64,000 nucleotides of DNA from Silvimonas soli (GCF_030035605.1 NZ_CP106736.1:3841001-3905000); one strand, 5' to 3'. Counted from the stretch's first letter, positions 52,155-62,297 are shown. Made by a program: numbers and translations. The notes: a model not told the origin generated them from the sequence alone.

Positions 52155-55100
52155 TGAGTTTTTCATCTACTTTCATCAAGCGCCCGGTCGCCACCACACT
52201 GCTCACGGTTGGCATTGCGCTGGCTGGTGCGGTGTCGTTCTTGCTGCTGCCAGTGTCGCCGCTGCCGCAGGTGGATTACCCGACGATCTCGGTTTCGGCC
52301 AGCTTGCCCGGCGCTTCGCCCGATACCATGGCCGCCACCGTCGCGACGCCACTGGAACGTGCGCTGGGCCGCATTGCGGGCGTGACGGAGATGACGTCTT
52401 CCAGCTCGCTCGGTTCTACCCGGGTGACGCTGCAGTTTGATCTGAATCGCGATATCAACGGTGCGGCGCGCGATGTGCAAGCGGCCATCAATGCCGCTCG
52501 CAGTTTGTTGCCGACCGGCATGCCGAGCAATCCAACCTATCGCAAAGTCAACCCGGCCGACGCGCCGATCATGATTCTGGCGCTGACCTCAGACACCCTG
52601 AGTCAGGGCCAGATGTATGACGCAGCCTCGACCATCCTGGCGCAAAAGCTGTCGCAGATTGATGGTGTTGGGCAGGTGGACGTGGGCGGCAGTTCGCTGC
52701 CGGCGGTACGGGTGGAATTGAATCCGCTGCAGCTGAACCAGTACGGTGTGTCGCTGGAAACCGTGCGCACTGCGCTATCAGCCGCCAACGCCAATCGCCC
52801 CAAGGGCCAGACTGAAGACGGTGATCGGCACTGGCAGATTTACGCCAGCGATCAGGCCAAAACCGCCAAAGAATATTTGCCGCTGATTGTCAGTTACAAA
52901 AACGGCAACGCGGTGCGCCTGGCAGATGTGGCCGAGGTTAAAGACTCGGTGCAGGATGTGCGCAACGCGGGTTCGGCCAATGGCAAACCTTCGGTACTGC
53001 TGATTTTACGGCGGCAGCCTGGCGCTAACATCATCGAAACAGTGGATCGGGTGAATGCTGAACTGCCGGGCCTGACGGCGCAAATTCCGGCGGCAATTAA
53101 CGTCGCCGTAGCCATGGATCGCTCGCCGACCATCCGCGCCTCGCTGTCTGAAGTGGAGCGCACGCTGATCATCTCGGTAGCGCTGGTGATCATGGTGGTG
53201 TTTTTATTCCTGCGAAATGGTCGCGCGACATTGATTCCGGCGGTGGCCGTGCCGGTGTCATTGATCGCCACCTTTGCTGCGATGTATCTGTGCGGATTCA
53301 GCCTGAATAACCTGTCGCTGATGGCATTGACCATCGCCACCGGTTTTGTGGTGGATGACGCCATCGTGGTGCTGGAAAACGTATCCAGGCATATCGAAGA
53401 GGGCATGAAACCGTTCCAGGCAGCCATGGCCGGTGCGCGCGAGGTGGGTTTTACGGTTATCAGCATGAGCATTTCGCTGGTGGCGGTGTTTATTCCGATT
53501 CTGATGATGGGCGGGATTGTCGGGCGGTTGTTCCGCGAATTTGCGGTGACACTGTCGGTGGCCATTCTGGTGTCACTGGTCGTTTCGCTGACCACCACGC
53601 CAATGATGTGTTCGCGCCTGCTGCGCGCCGAGCGCAAAGAACATGGCCGCTTGTATCGCCTGAGCGAACGCATCTTCAACGGGATGCAAAACGGGTATCG
53701 GCGCTCGCTCACGTGGATTTTGCGGCACGGCCCGCTGACCATGCTGATTCTGCTGATCACCGTTTGCCTGAACGTGTATCTGTACGTGGTGATCCCCAAA
53801 GGGTTCTTCCCGCAGCAAGATACCGGCCGTATTACCGGCAACGTGCAGGCCGATCAGAGTATTTCGTTCCAGGCCATGCGCCTGAAAATGGCCGACTTTA
53901 CCCGGATTGTAAAAAACGATCCGGCGGTCGATTCGGTAGTGGCTTATACCGGCGGTGGCCAGCGCAACAGTGGTTTCATGTTTGTCTCGCTCAAGCCATT
54001 GGCCGAACGCAAGCTCTCGTCCGATGCGGTGATTGCACGGCTGCGCGACAAACTGGCCCACGAACCGGGCGCGAAGTTGTTCTTGCAATCAGTCCAGGAT
54101 ATTCGCGTGGGTGGCCGAAGCTCTAACGCCCAGTATCAATACACCTTGCAAGCCGATGACCTGGCCGTGCTGCGCGAATGGCAGCCGAAAATCCAGAATG
54201 CGCTGGCCAATGTCGACATTCTCAAAGATGTAAACACCGACCAGCAAGACAAAGGTTTGCAGACCACGCTGACGCTCAATCGCGATGCCATTGCGCGGCT
54301 GGGGCTGACGGTGAGCCAGGTTGATTCGGTGCTCAATGACGCATTCGGCCAGCGCCAGGTCTCCACCATTTACCAGCCGCTAAACCAGTACCACGTAGTG
54401 ATGGAAGTTGCCCCGCAATACTGGCAGAGCCCGGAAGCGCTGAAGAATATCTACATCATCAGCTCGACTGGGGCGCAGGTGCCGTTGTCGACCGTGGCAA
54501 GCTATGCACCGACATTTACGCCGCTGGCAGTGAACCACCAGGGCGAATTTGTGGCGGCGACGATCTCGTTCAATCTGGACCCGGGAACGTCATTGTCTGA
54601 AGCGCAGACGGCCATTGAAGACACCATGAACCGGCTGAGCGTACCGTCGTCGATACACGGCAGTTTTGCCGGTAGCGCCGCCGCTTTCCAGCAGTCCAAT
54701 GACTCTCAGAAGTGGCTCATTCTGTCAGCCATTGTGGCGGTGTATATCGTGCTGGGCATCTTGTATGAGAGCTACGTGCATCCGATCACCATCTTGTCGA
54801 CGCTCCCTTCGGCAGGTGTCGGGGCACTGTTGGCGCTGATGTTGTTCAAAACTGAATTCACCATCGTGGCGTTGATTGGTGTGCTGTTGCTGATCGGTAT
54901 CGTTAAAAAGAACGCCATCATGATGATCGACTTTGCGCTGGATGCAGAGCGTCGCCAGGGCATGAGTTCGCGTGATGCCATCTTTCATGCCTGCATGTTG
55001 CGCTTTCGGCCGATCATGATGACCACCATGGCGGCCATTCTTGGGGCCATTCCGCTGGCGCTGGGACATGGCGATGGCGCCGAGCTGCGTCAGCCGTTAG

Positions 55101-55267
55101 GCATCTCGATCGTTGGTGGTCTGGTGGTGAGCCAGATACTGACGCTGTACACCACACCCGTAATGTATCTCTACCTGGATCGTTTCCGTCTCTGGTGTTT
55201 GCGCCGCATGGGCCGCACTGAAACCCAAACGACCTTTGACGCGCAAAGTGGAGCAGGAGTCCGCTAA
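52154..55267 (+). CDS. mdtC: RND efflux pump, MdtC type
   Basis: 1037 residues, same fold as the preceding pump and the same proton-relay Asp401-Asp402. F-I-K-R-P-V-A-T-T-L-L at the start and P-L-P-Q-V-D-Y-P-T-I are typical of MdtC. Two different RND subunits in tandem are the mark of MdtBC-type heteromers. The stop codon is directly followed by the outer-membrane factor's ATG. Confidence 0.95.
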   Translation: MSFSSTFIKRPVATTLLTVGIALAGAVSFLLLPVSPLPQVDYPTISVSASLPGASPDTMAATVATPLERALGRIAGVTEMTSSSSLGSTRVTLQFDLNRDINGAARDVQAAINAARSLLPTGMPSNPTYRKVNPADAPIMILALTSDTLSQGQMYDAASTILAQKLSQIDGVGQVDVGGSSLPAVRVELNPLQLNQYGVSLETVRTALSAANANRPKGQTEDGDRHWQIYASDQAKTAKEYLPLIVSYKNGNAVRLADVAEVKDSVQDVRNAGSANGKPSVLLILRRQPGANIIETVDRVNAELPGLTAQIPAAINVAVAMDRSPTIRASLSEVERTLIISVALVIMVVFLFLRNGRATLIPAVAVPVSLIATFAAMYLCGFSLNNLSLMALTIATGFVVDDAIVVLENVSRHIEEGMKPFQAAMAGAREVGFTVISMSISLVAVFIPILMMGGIVGRLFREFAVTLSVAILVSLVVSLTTTPMMCSRLLRAERKEHGRLYRLSERIFNGMQNGYRRSLTWILRHGPLTMLILLITVCLNVYLYVVIPKGFFPQQDTGRITGNVQADQSISFQAMRLKMADFTRIVKNDPAVDSVVAYTGGGQRNSGFMFVSLKPLAERKLSSDAVIARLRDKLAHEPGAKLFLQSVQDIRVGGRSSNAQYQYTLQADDLAVLREWQPKIQNALANVDILKDVNTDQQDKGLQTTLTLNRDAIARLGLTVSQVDSVLNDAFGQRQVSTIYQPLNQYHVVMEVAPQYWQSPEALKNIYIISSTGAQVPLSTVASYAPTFTPLAVNHQGEFVAATISFNLDPGTSLSEAQTAIEDTMNRLSVPSSIHGSFAGSAAAFQQSNDSQKWLILSAIVAVYIVLGILYESYVHPITILSTLPSAGVGALLALMLFKTEFTIVALIGVLLLIGIVKKNAIMMIDFALDAERRQGMSSRDAIFHACMLRFRPIMMTTMAAILGAIPLALGHGDGAELRQPLGISIVGGLVVSQILTLYTTPVMYLYLDRFRLWCLRRMGRTETQTTFDAQSGAGVR

Positions 55268-56734
55268 ATGAACCGAAAACGACAAATCAGCCTGATGACC
55301 CTTGCCATCGTCACCGCCTTGACTGGTTGTGCCGTTGGCCCTGACTACAAAGGCGCGCCCCAGGTCGATGCTGGTACCGCGTTCAAGGAGGCGGCAGGCT
55401 TTAAACCAGCCAACCCGCAAGAGCTGACACCGCGCGGCAAATGGTGGGAAGCCTACGGTGACCCGACGCTCAACGGTCTGATGGAACAAGTCCAGATCAG
55501 CAACCAGAACGTGAAGCAGTTCGAGGCGCAGTATCGGCAGGCCCAGGCCGCTGGTGACGTGGCCCGCGCCGCATTCTGGCCCACGGCCGGGCTGGATCTG
55601 TCCGCCGGTCGCAGCCAGAGCAACACCAGTACCGTGAGCGGTACCGGTGGAGCAGGCGCCACCACATCCAACCGCACCGCCATCAAGAACAACTATGGCA
55701 CGGTGCTCGATGCCAGCTGGGAACCGGATATCTGGGGTAAGGTCCGCCGCCAGGTAGAAGCGCAAGACGCCAGCACGCAAGCCAGCGCAGCTAATCTGGC
55801 TGGGGCTTTGTTGTCGGCACAAGCCACACTGGCGCAGGATTATTTCCAGCTGCGCGTGCTGGATGGGCAAAAGGCGTTGTACGTACAGACCGTCGCTGCT
55901 TACCAGAAGTCGCTGAATCTGACGCAGAACCAGTACAAAGCCGGCATCGTGACACGTGCAGATGTGGCGCAGGCGCAAACGCAGTTGTATGCGGCGCAGG
56001 CTTCACTGACTGACTTGGGCGTTTCGCGGGCACAGCTGGAACACGCCATTGCCATTTTGATTGGCAAGGCTCCGTCCAACTTCACGCTGCCAGAAGAAAC
56101 CCTGGCCGCGAACTTGCCAGGCATCCCGGCCGGTTTGCCTTCTCAGTTGCTGGAACGTCGCCCGGATATCGCCGCCGCAGAACGTGCCGTCGCCCAAGCC
56201 AATGCCAACGTCGGTGTGGCCACAGCCGCTATGTATCCAGCGCTGACGCTCTCTGCCACCGGTGGTTATCAGGGCAATAACTTTGCCGATCTGTTTAATT
56301 TGCCCAGCCGGATCTGGTCGCTCGGGGCCGGGCTGACGCAGCCGATCTTTGAAGGCGGTTTGCTGCGCGCCGGTAAAAACGAGGCTGAAGCCCAATACGA
56401 CGCGGTGGTGGCAGAATATCGCCAGACCGTGCTGGGTAGCTTGCAGGAAGTAGAAGACAATCTGGCCGCGCTGCGGATTCTGGAAGACGAAGCCAAAACC
56501 CAGGAAATGACGGTGCATGCGGCGCAAGATTCGGCCGATCTGGCGTTCAATCAGTACAAAGCCGGAACTGCGACCTATGTAAATGTGGCGACGACGCAGG
56601 CTGCTTTGCTGAACGCGCAAAGCAATGCGCTGAACGTGCGGCAGCGGCGCTTTACCGCCAACGTGTTGTTGATCAAAGCATTGGGCGGTGGCTGGGAAGC
56701 GTCTGAAATGACGCAAACCGCATCGGCAAAGTAA
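55268..56734 (+). CDS. Outer-membrane efflux lipoprotein, NodT/OprM type
   Basis: 488 residues. Lipoprotein signal with lipobox L-T-G-C (Cys at residue 21) and the following A-V-G-P-D-Y, as in OprM-like factors. W-W-E-A-Y-G-D-P-T-L-N-G-L near residue 58, and two repeats of the long coiled-coil/barrel unit, including L-L-E-R-R-P-D-I-A-A-A-E-R near 297. It forms the trimeric exit duct. E. coli mdtABC lacks an own factor and borrows TolC; here the duct gene is in the operon. Confidence 0.93.
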   Translation: MNRKRQISLMTLAIVTALTGCAVGPDYKGAPQVDAGTAFKEAAGFKPANPQELTPRGKWWEAYGDPTLNGLMEQVQISNQNVKQFEAQYRQAQAAGDVARAAFWPTAGLDLSAGRSQSNTSTVSGTGGAGATTSNRTAIKNNYGTVLDASWEPDIWGKVRRQVEAQDASTQASAANLAGALLSAQATLAQDYFQLRVLDGQKALYVQTVAAYQKSLNLTQNQYKAGIVTRADVAQAQTQLYAAQASLTDLGVSRAQLEHAIAILIGKAPSNFTLPEETLAANLPGIPAGLPSQLLERRPDIAAAERAVAQANANVGVATAAMYPALTLSATGGYQGNNFADLFNLPSRIWSLGAGLTQPIFEGGLLRAGKNEAEAQYDAVVAEYRQTVLGSLQEVEDNLAALRILEDEAKTQEMTVHAAQDSADLAFNQYKAGTATYVNVATTQAALLNAQSNALNVRQRRFTANVLLIKALGGGWEASEMTQTASAK

Positions 56735-56761
56735 ACCGGCAATACGCATGAACGTAGCAGC

Positions 56762-56791
56762 AAAAAAGCCTCCGAAACTGGAGGCTTTTTT
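56762..56791 (+). terminator. Terminator after the RND operon
   Basis: AAAAAGCCTCC - GAAACT - GGAGGCTTTTT: perfect stem with a T run, 30 bp after the last stop codon. Confidence 0.92.
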
Positions 56792-56831
56792 CATTTGTCT
56801 GGGCCGAAAGTCTTCGCGCGTTACCTCGCCC

Positions 56832-57683
56832 TCAATGCTGCCAGCCGCGCCGGTTAATCCACAGCGCCGCAAGCATCACCAGTCCGCCAATCACCAGCCT
56901 TGGGATATCCGCATGCTGGTTGAAGAACGCCAGATTGATGAGCAAGCCCACTGGAATATGCATGTTGTTCATGGCGCCCAGCGTACCGGCATCGACCATG
57001 CAGGCGCCTTTGTTCCACCAGTAAAAACCCAGCGCTGACGAGATCAGTCCCAGGAACGCCAGCACGGCAAACTGGTCAAGGGTCGCGGGCAATTTGGCCG
57101 CGTTGCCAAAAATCAGGAACGAGGGCAGGGCGACGATCAACGCGCCGAGAAAGAAATAACCAAACGAGCGATATTGCGGCAGGTCGCTCGGGTAACGGGC
57201 AACCAGACGGCGGTATCCAACCTGGCCCGCCGCAAAGGTCAGATTGGCCGCTTGCAGCAGCAAAAAGCCGGTGAGGGCGTTGCTGTCGATGTGGTCGTAA
57301 CGGATGATCAGCGAGCCAATCACTGCCACCAGCGCCGCAGCAAAGGCGCGCGGATTGAAGCGGCGTTGCAGCAGATCGTCCAGCAGCGTGATGTAGATCG
57401 GCGTGAAGATGGTGAACAGCAGCACCTCCGCCACACTGACAAAATGAAAAGAGCGATACAACAGCAGATAAGTCACGCCAAACTGCAACGCGCCAGCCGC
57501 CATGGTGCCCAGCTTGCGCATGCCGGCAATGCCGTTCCAGGCCGTAAATGGCAGAAAGACCAGCCCGGCAATGGCCACGCGGGTGAGCACGGCAAAATCA
57601 CTATCGACATGACCGGCCAGAAAGATGCCAATCAGATTGAAAGACAGCGCCCAGACGACGGTGATGATGGCGAGATAAGGCAT
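56832..57683 (-). CDS. EamA-family (DMT) transporter
   Basis: 283 residues from the ATG at 57683, ten predicted membrane segments in two EamA repeats (about 1-135 and 145-280). Starts inside the membrane (Y-L-A-I-I-T-V-V-W-A-L-S-F-N-L), typical of the carboxylate/amino acid/amine exporter group; the second repeat has F-L-G-L-I-S-S-A-L-G-F-Y-W-W-N near 215. The frame to 57887 is longer but runs through a palindromic region. Substrate unknown. Confidence 0.88.
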   Translation of the reverse strand: MPYLAIITVVWALSFNLIGIFLAGHVDSDFAVLTRVAIAGLVFLPFTAWNGIAGMRKLGTMAAGALQFGVTYLLLYRSFHFVSVAEVLLFTIFTPIYITLLDDLLQRRFNPRAFAAALVAVIGSLIIRYDHIDSNALTGFLLLQAANLTFAAGQVGYRRLVARYPSDLPQYRSFGYFFLGALIVALPSFLIFGNAAKLPATLDQFAVLAFLGLISSALGFYWWNKGACMVDAGTLGAMNNMHIPVGLLINLAFFNQHADIPRLVIGGLVMLAALWINRRGWQH

Positions 57684-57822
57684 ACGGGAACCTTTGAACA
57701 AGTTTTTTGGGGCAGCGACGGTCCTTTGCGGGATGGAGCGCGGCGTCAGCCTGTATGACAGGCCCATTACCTGTTCAGGGCCTGCAACACAGCAAGCAGC
57801 CCGCAACGGACTGTCCCTGCGG

Positions 57823-57925
57823 GTTTGCGCGAAATCGGGTGCCTGCCGCCCCGTTGCTGTGTCCAAAGGCGCTTGGCCTTGGGGCACAGCAACGGGTCAA
57901 CAGATCATCCCGATTTGGCGCAAAC
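57823..57925. repeat. Nested inverted repeat
   Basis: Outer arms GTTTGCGCGAAATCGGG (57823-57839) and CCCGATTTGGCGCAAAC (57909-57925), one mismatch; inner arms CCCGTTGCTGTG (57850-57861) and CACAGCAACGGG (57885-57896), perfect, closed by a smaller CCAAAGGC/GGCCTTGG stem. Could fold into a cruciform or RNA hairpin. Confidence 0.8.
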
Positions 57926-57996
57926 GCTGCTCCCAAAGAACCCGTTCAGAGGTTCCTTGAGATCTTCCGCAGCGGTTTTGTACAAGTTGTAATATG

Positions 57997-58014
57997 ACGA
58001 AATACTAATTTCGT
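57997..58014. promoter_or_regulatory. Small palindrome upstream of the MFS gene
   Basis: ACGAAAT-ACTA-ATTTCGT, perfect 7-bp arms, about 150 bp upstream of the start. Possibly an operator; the binding protein is unknown. Confidence 0.35.
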
Positions 58015-58160
58015 GCGCGGATGATACAGTGCTGGCGGATTTCGGCCTATCATTCGGGAGTGCGCTTTATGTTGCTTTGCATCAAACCGACCGGTCCAGT
58101 GAATGGCCGCGTTGTGCAAGGCCTTGAGTGCCCTTCATTTTCTCGTTATAGCGTTGTGTC

Positions 58161-59387
58161 ATGTCTTCAGATTCCAGCTCTACCCAATTGCCCGATACCG
58201 CCGCCGAAGCAGGCGTCACCCGGCGTGTCGTCAGCATTGTGATGTTCACTTTCATTGCTTATCTCACCATCGGTATTCCGCTGGCGGTGCTGCCTTCTTA
58301 TGTCCATCTGGATCTGGGTTTCGGCTCGGTATTGGCGGGGCTGGTGATCAGCGCGCAGTATCTGGCCACGCTGGCCAGTCGCCCGCAGGCTGGGCGAATG
58401 TCGGATAACCTGGGCGCCAAACGTACCGTGTTATATGGCTTGGCCGCCGCGGGTGTCAGTGGCGTGTTCATGCTGCTGGCCGCGCTGACCAGCCATATGC
58501 CAGGCGTGAGTTTTGCCTTGTTGTTGGTGGGGCGTCTGATCCTGGGTTTTGCTGAAAGCTGCTGTGGTACTGGCGCCATTACCTGGGGCATCGGTACGGT
58601 GGGTGCGCAGCATACCGCCAAGGTTATTTCCTGGAATGGTGTCGCCACCTATGGCGCATTGGCCGTCGGTGCGCCGCTGGGCGTTATGCTCACGCACCAG
58701 TTTGGCTTTGCCGTGATCGGCATCGTAGTCATGCTGCTGGGCGTGCTTGGTGTTGCCTTGGCGCTGCCGCGCACAGCTTCACCGATTGTGCATGGTGAGC
58801 GCCTGCCGTTTCGCAGCGTGCTGGGCAAAGTGTTCGCTTATGGCACGGGGCTGGCGCTTGGTTCGGCCGGATTCGGCACCATCGCCACATTTGTGACGTT
58901 GTTCTACGCCAGCCGCCACTGGCCCAATGCGGCGTTCACGCTGAGCATGTTCGGTCTGTGTTTTGTCGCGACGCGTCTGATATTTGCGCGCAGCATCAAC
59001 AGCTACGGCGGCTTCAAAGTGGCGATTGTGTCATTTGTGGTGGAGTGCATTGGGCTTACCCTGTTGTGGACCGCGCTGACGCCCACCATGGCGCTGGTCG
59101 GCGCTGCGCTGACCGGCATCGGTTTCTCGCTGGTGTTCCCGGCGTTGGGTGTCGAAGCCGTGGCATTGGTGCCCGCTGCCAGCCGTGGCGCTGCGCTAGG
59201 GGCGTATTCGGTGTTTCTGGATGTGGCTCTAGGCCTGATCGGGCCGGTTGCTGGCTTGATTATTGGTGGCTATGGCTACCCGGCCATTTTCTTTGTGGCG
59301 GCCATTGCTGCAGCGGCGGGCGTGGTGCTTACGGTGGTGTTGCATCACAAAAATCCACGCGGGCCGCAGGCGATTGCTGCGGCATAA
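58161..59387 (+). CDS. MFS transporter, YhhS/YfcJ-like
   Basis: 408 residues, 12 membrane segments. R-P-Q-A-G-R-M-S-D-N-L-G-A-K-R (about 74-88) is the loop 2-3 motif, with the R-P-x-A-G-x-x-x-D form seen in the YhhS/arabinose-efflux-like group; G-R-L-I-L-G-F-A-E-S in TM4 is typical too. It may export sugars or drugs; substrate unknown. No regulator gene adjacent. Confidence 0.9.
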   Translation: MSSDSSSTQLPDTAAEAGVTRRVVSIVMFTFIAYLTIGIPLAVLPSYVHLDLGFGSVLAGLVISAQYLATLASRPQAGRMSDNLGAKRTVLYGLAAAGVSGVFMLLAALTSHMPGVSFALLLVGRLILGFAESCCGTGAITWGIGTVGAQHTAKVISWNGVATYGALAVGAPLGVMLTHQFGFAVIGIVVMLLGVLGVALALPRTASPIVHGERLPFRSVLGKVFAYGTGLALGSAGFGTIATFVTLFYASRHWPNAAFTLSMFGLCFVATRLIFARSINSYGGFKVAIVSFVVECIGLTLLWTALTPTMALVGAALTGIGFSLVFPALGVEAVALVPAASRGAALGAYSVFLDVALGLIGPVAGLIIGGYGYPAIFFVAAIAAAAGVVLTVVLHHKNPRGPQAIAAA

Positions 59388-59447
59388 AGCACTGATGCAG
59401 ACCACGACCGGCTGAGCACTCCAACGCCAGTCAGCAAGGTATTTCCC

Positions 59448-59477
59448 AAAGCCCGACGAAGCAGCTTCGCCGGGCTT
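59448..59477 (+). terminator. Terminator after the MFS gene
   Basis: AAAGCCCG-A-CGAAG - CAG... - CTTCG-C-CGGGCTTT, 13 paired bases with one mismatch; only a short T run, so Rho independence is moderate. Confidence 0.75.
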
Positions 59478-59679
59478 TGTCGCATCTACGCGACGTTTCC
59501 AACAGTCCTTGCAGGCGAAACGTAAGCAAGCTGCACCATTTTTATGCTATTTGATATTCAGGGGGCTCAAAAAATGCCAGGGTTCCCGGCGCGATCATTC
59601 GAACTATTCCGTAATCGCCTCCCTTGGCTTGAACTTGAACTATCTAGAACCTTATCGATTCTGCGGGAATATCACGCAC

Positions 59680-61329
59680 ATGCGTCGCTTGATCCAGTGC
59701 CTTGCACTTATGTTGTTGGTAATGAACGTCCCGACATGGGCCGCCAATCCGATTTCCATCGTCGAGCATTCGGCTTCCGCGCCGATGGCCTCAGCGCCAG
59801 AACCGGCCGACTTTCGCTATATGAACCGGACCATCGTCCAGTTCCGCGACGATCTGGCGGGAGCGACTCCAGCGGTGCGGGCACAACGCGCGCAAGCCGT
59901 GCTGGAAAGCCTGAAGGAATCCGATCTGGATCTGCCGCTCAATCGCATTCAGGTGCTGTTTGGCAATATCCAGGTCACGGTATTCCAGTTGGGCGACCGG
60001 CTGCTGTTCTCACTCTTGCCGAATGACCAAAACCCCGGCGATCGCCGGCCCTTTGAGGCTTTTGCCACGGATACCGAAAGTAATCTCAAAACGGTACTGG
60101 CCGTGCGCAAAGAAGGCATGCATTGGCCCAATCTGATCCACGGCATTGTGGCGACATTGCTGGCCGTTGCCGTGCTGGCAATGGCCGTGTGGGGGCTGGG
60201 CCGTTTACGCAAAATACTGCTGCGCTGGTGTGAGCGTTTGCAGAAACGCCATGATGAAGCCGAAGCAACCACAGGGTTTGACTGGCTGGGCGCCTCGGTA
60301 CAACTGGCGCATCGGTTGATCCAGATTTGTTCCGCCTTTGCATTGCTGACTTTGTTGTATGTCTGGTTGGTATTCGTGCTCAAGCAGTTCGTGCTGACCC
60401 AACCACTGGGTGATCGCATGGGCGGCTTTCTGGTGGATCTGCTGACACGTATTGCCGAAGGCTTTGTGAGCGCAGTACCGGGCGTGATCACCGTGGTGGT
60501 GATCTTGCTGATCACCCGGGCGGTGCAAGACATCATTGCCCGGGTGTTCGAGGCGGTGCAGAAAGGGCGCATGGAAATCCCCGGCTTGCATCCGGATACC
60601 GCCGGTGCCACGCGCCGCATGGTATCGGTGATGGTATGGGCGCTGGGGCTGACGTTTGCCTACCCGTATATTCCCGGCTCGCAAAGTGACGTGTTCAAGG
60701 GCTTGTCGGTGCTGTTCGGCTTCATGATCACGCTGGGCTCGGCGGGGATTGTGAATCAGCTCATGAGCGGCATGGTGCTGATTTATTCGCGGGCGCTGAC
60801 CAAGGGCGATCTGGTGGCGATCGGCGAAACCACAGGCGTGGTGACTGAGCTTTCTACTTTGTCGGTCAAACTACTGACGCTGCGCAAAGAGGAAATCACC
60901 ATCCCGAACGCGGTGGTAGTGGGCAATACCATCCACAACTACACCCGCGCCGCCGGGGCAACCGGGTCGCTCTTGTCCACGACCGTGACCATCGGTTACG
61001 ACACGCCATGGCGGCAGGTACATGCCATGCTGGAGGCCGCCGCGCAAAAGACGCCTGGGCTGGCAGCAACGCCAGCGCCTTATGTGTTGCAACGCGCGCT
61101 GTCGGACTTTTACGTGGAATATCAACTGTTTGCCCACACGCCAGATCCGATGGGGCGGGCCGGAACCTTGTCTGTGCTGCATGCCAATATCCAGGACGAG
61201 TTCAACACCTGGGGCGTACAGATCATGTCGCCGCATTTCGAGGAGCAACCGCATCAAGCGGTACTCGTGCCCAAAGGCCAGTGGTATCCGGCGCCAGCCA
61301 AACCGGCCAATGGCGAGGGGACTTCCTGA
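59680..61329 (+). CDS. MscS-family mechanosensitive channel with periplasmic N-terminal region
   Basis: 549 residues from ATG 59680, which starts a signal peptide (R-R-L-I-Q-C-L-A-L-M-L-L, cleavage near T-W-A). A periplasmic part (about 25-150) precedes four membrane segments at about 152-172, 208-232, 258-280 and 305-330. The pore helix region S-V-L-F-G-F-M-I-T-L-G-S-A-G-I-V-N-Q-L follows (about 345-365), with the Gly/Ala packing of MscS; the cytoplasmic beta domain carries I-P-N-A-V-V-V-G-N-T-I and a cage. Probably releases solutes on osmotic downshift. The frame continues left to 59509 without homology. Confidence 0.87.
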   Translation: MRRLIQCLALMLLVMNVPTWAANPISIVEHSASAPMASAPEPADFRYMNRTIVQFRDDLAGATPAVRAQRAQAVLESLKESDLDLPLNRIQVLFGNIQVTVFQLGDRLLFSLLPNDQNPGDRRPFEAFATDTESNLKTVLAVRKEGMHWPNLIHGIVATLLAVAVLAMAVWGLGRLRKILLRWCERLQKRHDEAEATTGFDWLGASVQLAHRLIQICSAFALLTLLYVWLVFVLKQFVLTQPLGDRMGGFLVDLLTRIAEGFVSAVPGVITVVVILLITRAVQDIIARVFEAVQKGRMEIPGLHPDTAGATRRMVSVMVWALGLTFAYPYIPGSQSDVFKGLSVLFGFMITLGSAGIVNQLMSGMVLIYSRALTKGDLVAIGETTGVVTELSTLSVKLLTLRKEEITIPNAVVVGNTIHNYTRAAGATGSLLSTTVTIGYDTPWRQVHAMLEAAAQKTPGLAATPAPYVLQRALSDFYVEYQLFAHTPDPMGRAGTLSVLHANIQDEFNTWGVQIMSPHFEEQPHQAVLVPKGQWYPAPAKPANGEGTS

Positions 61330-61511
61330 CCAGCGGCGTTGTTTCACAACCAGACTGCCTCGCGACCAGTCTTACAAGCGTCTAGCTTTAGGAATGAGCA
61401 TTAATGAGGTGCACAAGGCTGATCAACCCGGCCTTGCTGCCCACACAACAAGATCGATAAAAAAAACGGACTCACTCGCCAGTCCCAGGTGCAATGAGCC
61501 GGGAGATGCGT

Positions 61512-62297
61512 ATGCGACAAGGCTTGTTCAAGCTAAGGGTCCGGTGCGCGCTGGTGAGTAGTCTTTCCGGCATTTTGCCTGCTGTTGCCTTGGGCGACGG
61601 TTTTGTTCCCGATATGTCCATGCAGCCCGGCGCAACGCTGGTGGCATCCCGTCTGGGTAATAGCAGTACCAACACTGGCTGGGGCAGCAAAAGCACCGAA
61701 CCGGGCGCAGCTGCCTATTTATTGAATAGCCAATGGAGCCTGGTGACCCAGCCCTTGCTCAACGGCGGGCAGTCTGACTTGTTGCCCGGCTCCAACCCCT
61801 ACGGCACCGGTCAAGACGTGCAGAACGTTTTGGTGCTGCCAGCCAAAGTTCCTGAGAGTGGCTGGATCGCCGGCGGCGGGACTGCTTTTCTGGGCGACAA
61901 CACACTGGTTTCCACCGCACCGCTGACCCGCTGGGGCGGCGGCCCCTCCGGCATTGTCATGATGCAAAACCAGAGCTGGAGTTGGGGCGTGGAGGCCAAC
62001 CATATTTGGTCGTATACCATTCCGGCTTTGCACGGCAACGCCAGTACCTCGGCCTTTCAACCGTTTATGGCTTTCACTCAAAGTTCCGGGCTGACATGGT
62101 CGGTAGGTTCCGAAACCACCTACGATTGGGTGGATAAAGTGTGGACCGTGCCGGTGAGCGCCGGCCTGAGCAAAATGTTTTCATTTGGTAGCCAGAAAGC
62201 CATGCTGGGTGTCGAAGGCAAATACTGGATTGCGCGCCCGGATAGCGTGCCGGGCTGGGGCGTGCGTCTGACTGCCTCGGTGTTATTTCCGGATTAG
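61512..62297 (+). CDS. Predicted outer-membrane beta-barrel protein
   Basis: 261 residues. The ATG at 61512 has GGGAG six bases upstream and starts a signal peptide with cleavage after V-A-L-G (about residue 30). The mature protein is rich in Trp, Tyr, Gly and alternating strands. The end, W-S-W-G-V-E-A-N-H-I-W-S then T-T-Y-D-W, W-T-V-P-V and W-G-V-R-L-T-A-S-V-L-F-P, resembles a family of bacterial proteins often misnamed neuromedin U or annotated as outer-membrane transporters. Role unknown. Located between a channel gene and DUF2252 on the same strand. Confidence 0.75.
   Translation: MRQGLFKLRVRCALVSSLSGILPAVALGDGFVPDMSMQPGATLVASRLGNSSTNTGWGSKSTEPGAAAYLLNSQWSLVTQPLLNGGQSDLLPGSNPYGTGQDVQNVLVLPAKVPESGWIAGGGTAFLGDNTLVSTAPLTRWGGGPSGIVMMQNQSWSWGVEANHIWSYTIPALHGNASTSAFQPFMAFTQSSGLTWSVGSETTYDWVDKVWTVPVSAGLSKMFSFGSQKAMLGVEGKYWIARPDSVPGWGVRLTASVLFPD

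Larger units (their letters stand above)
57684..58160. other. Gap between EamA and MFS genes
   Basis: 477 bp, no gene. Left half carries a large nested inverted repeat; the right half, AT-richer, holds a small palindrome and is expected to contain the MFS promoter. Confidence 0.6.

Noticed and set aside
52154..55267. Tandem pump genes as a recent duplication
   Set aside because: The two pumps share fold and motifs but differ throughout and match the separate MdtB and MdtC types, so they are an old heteromeric pair.
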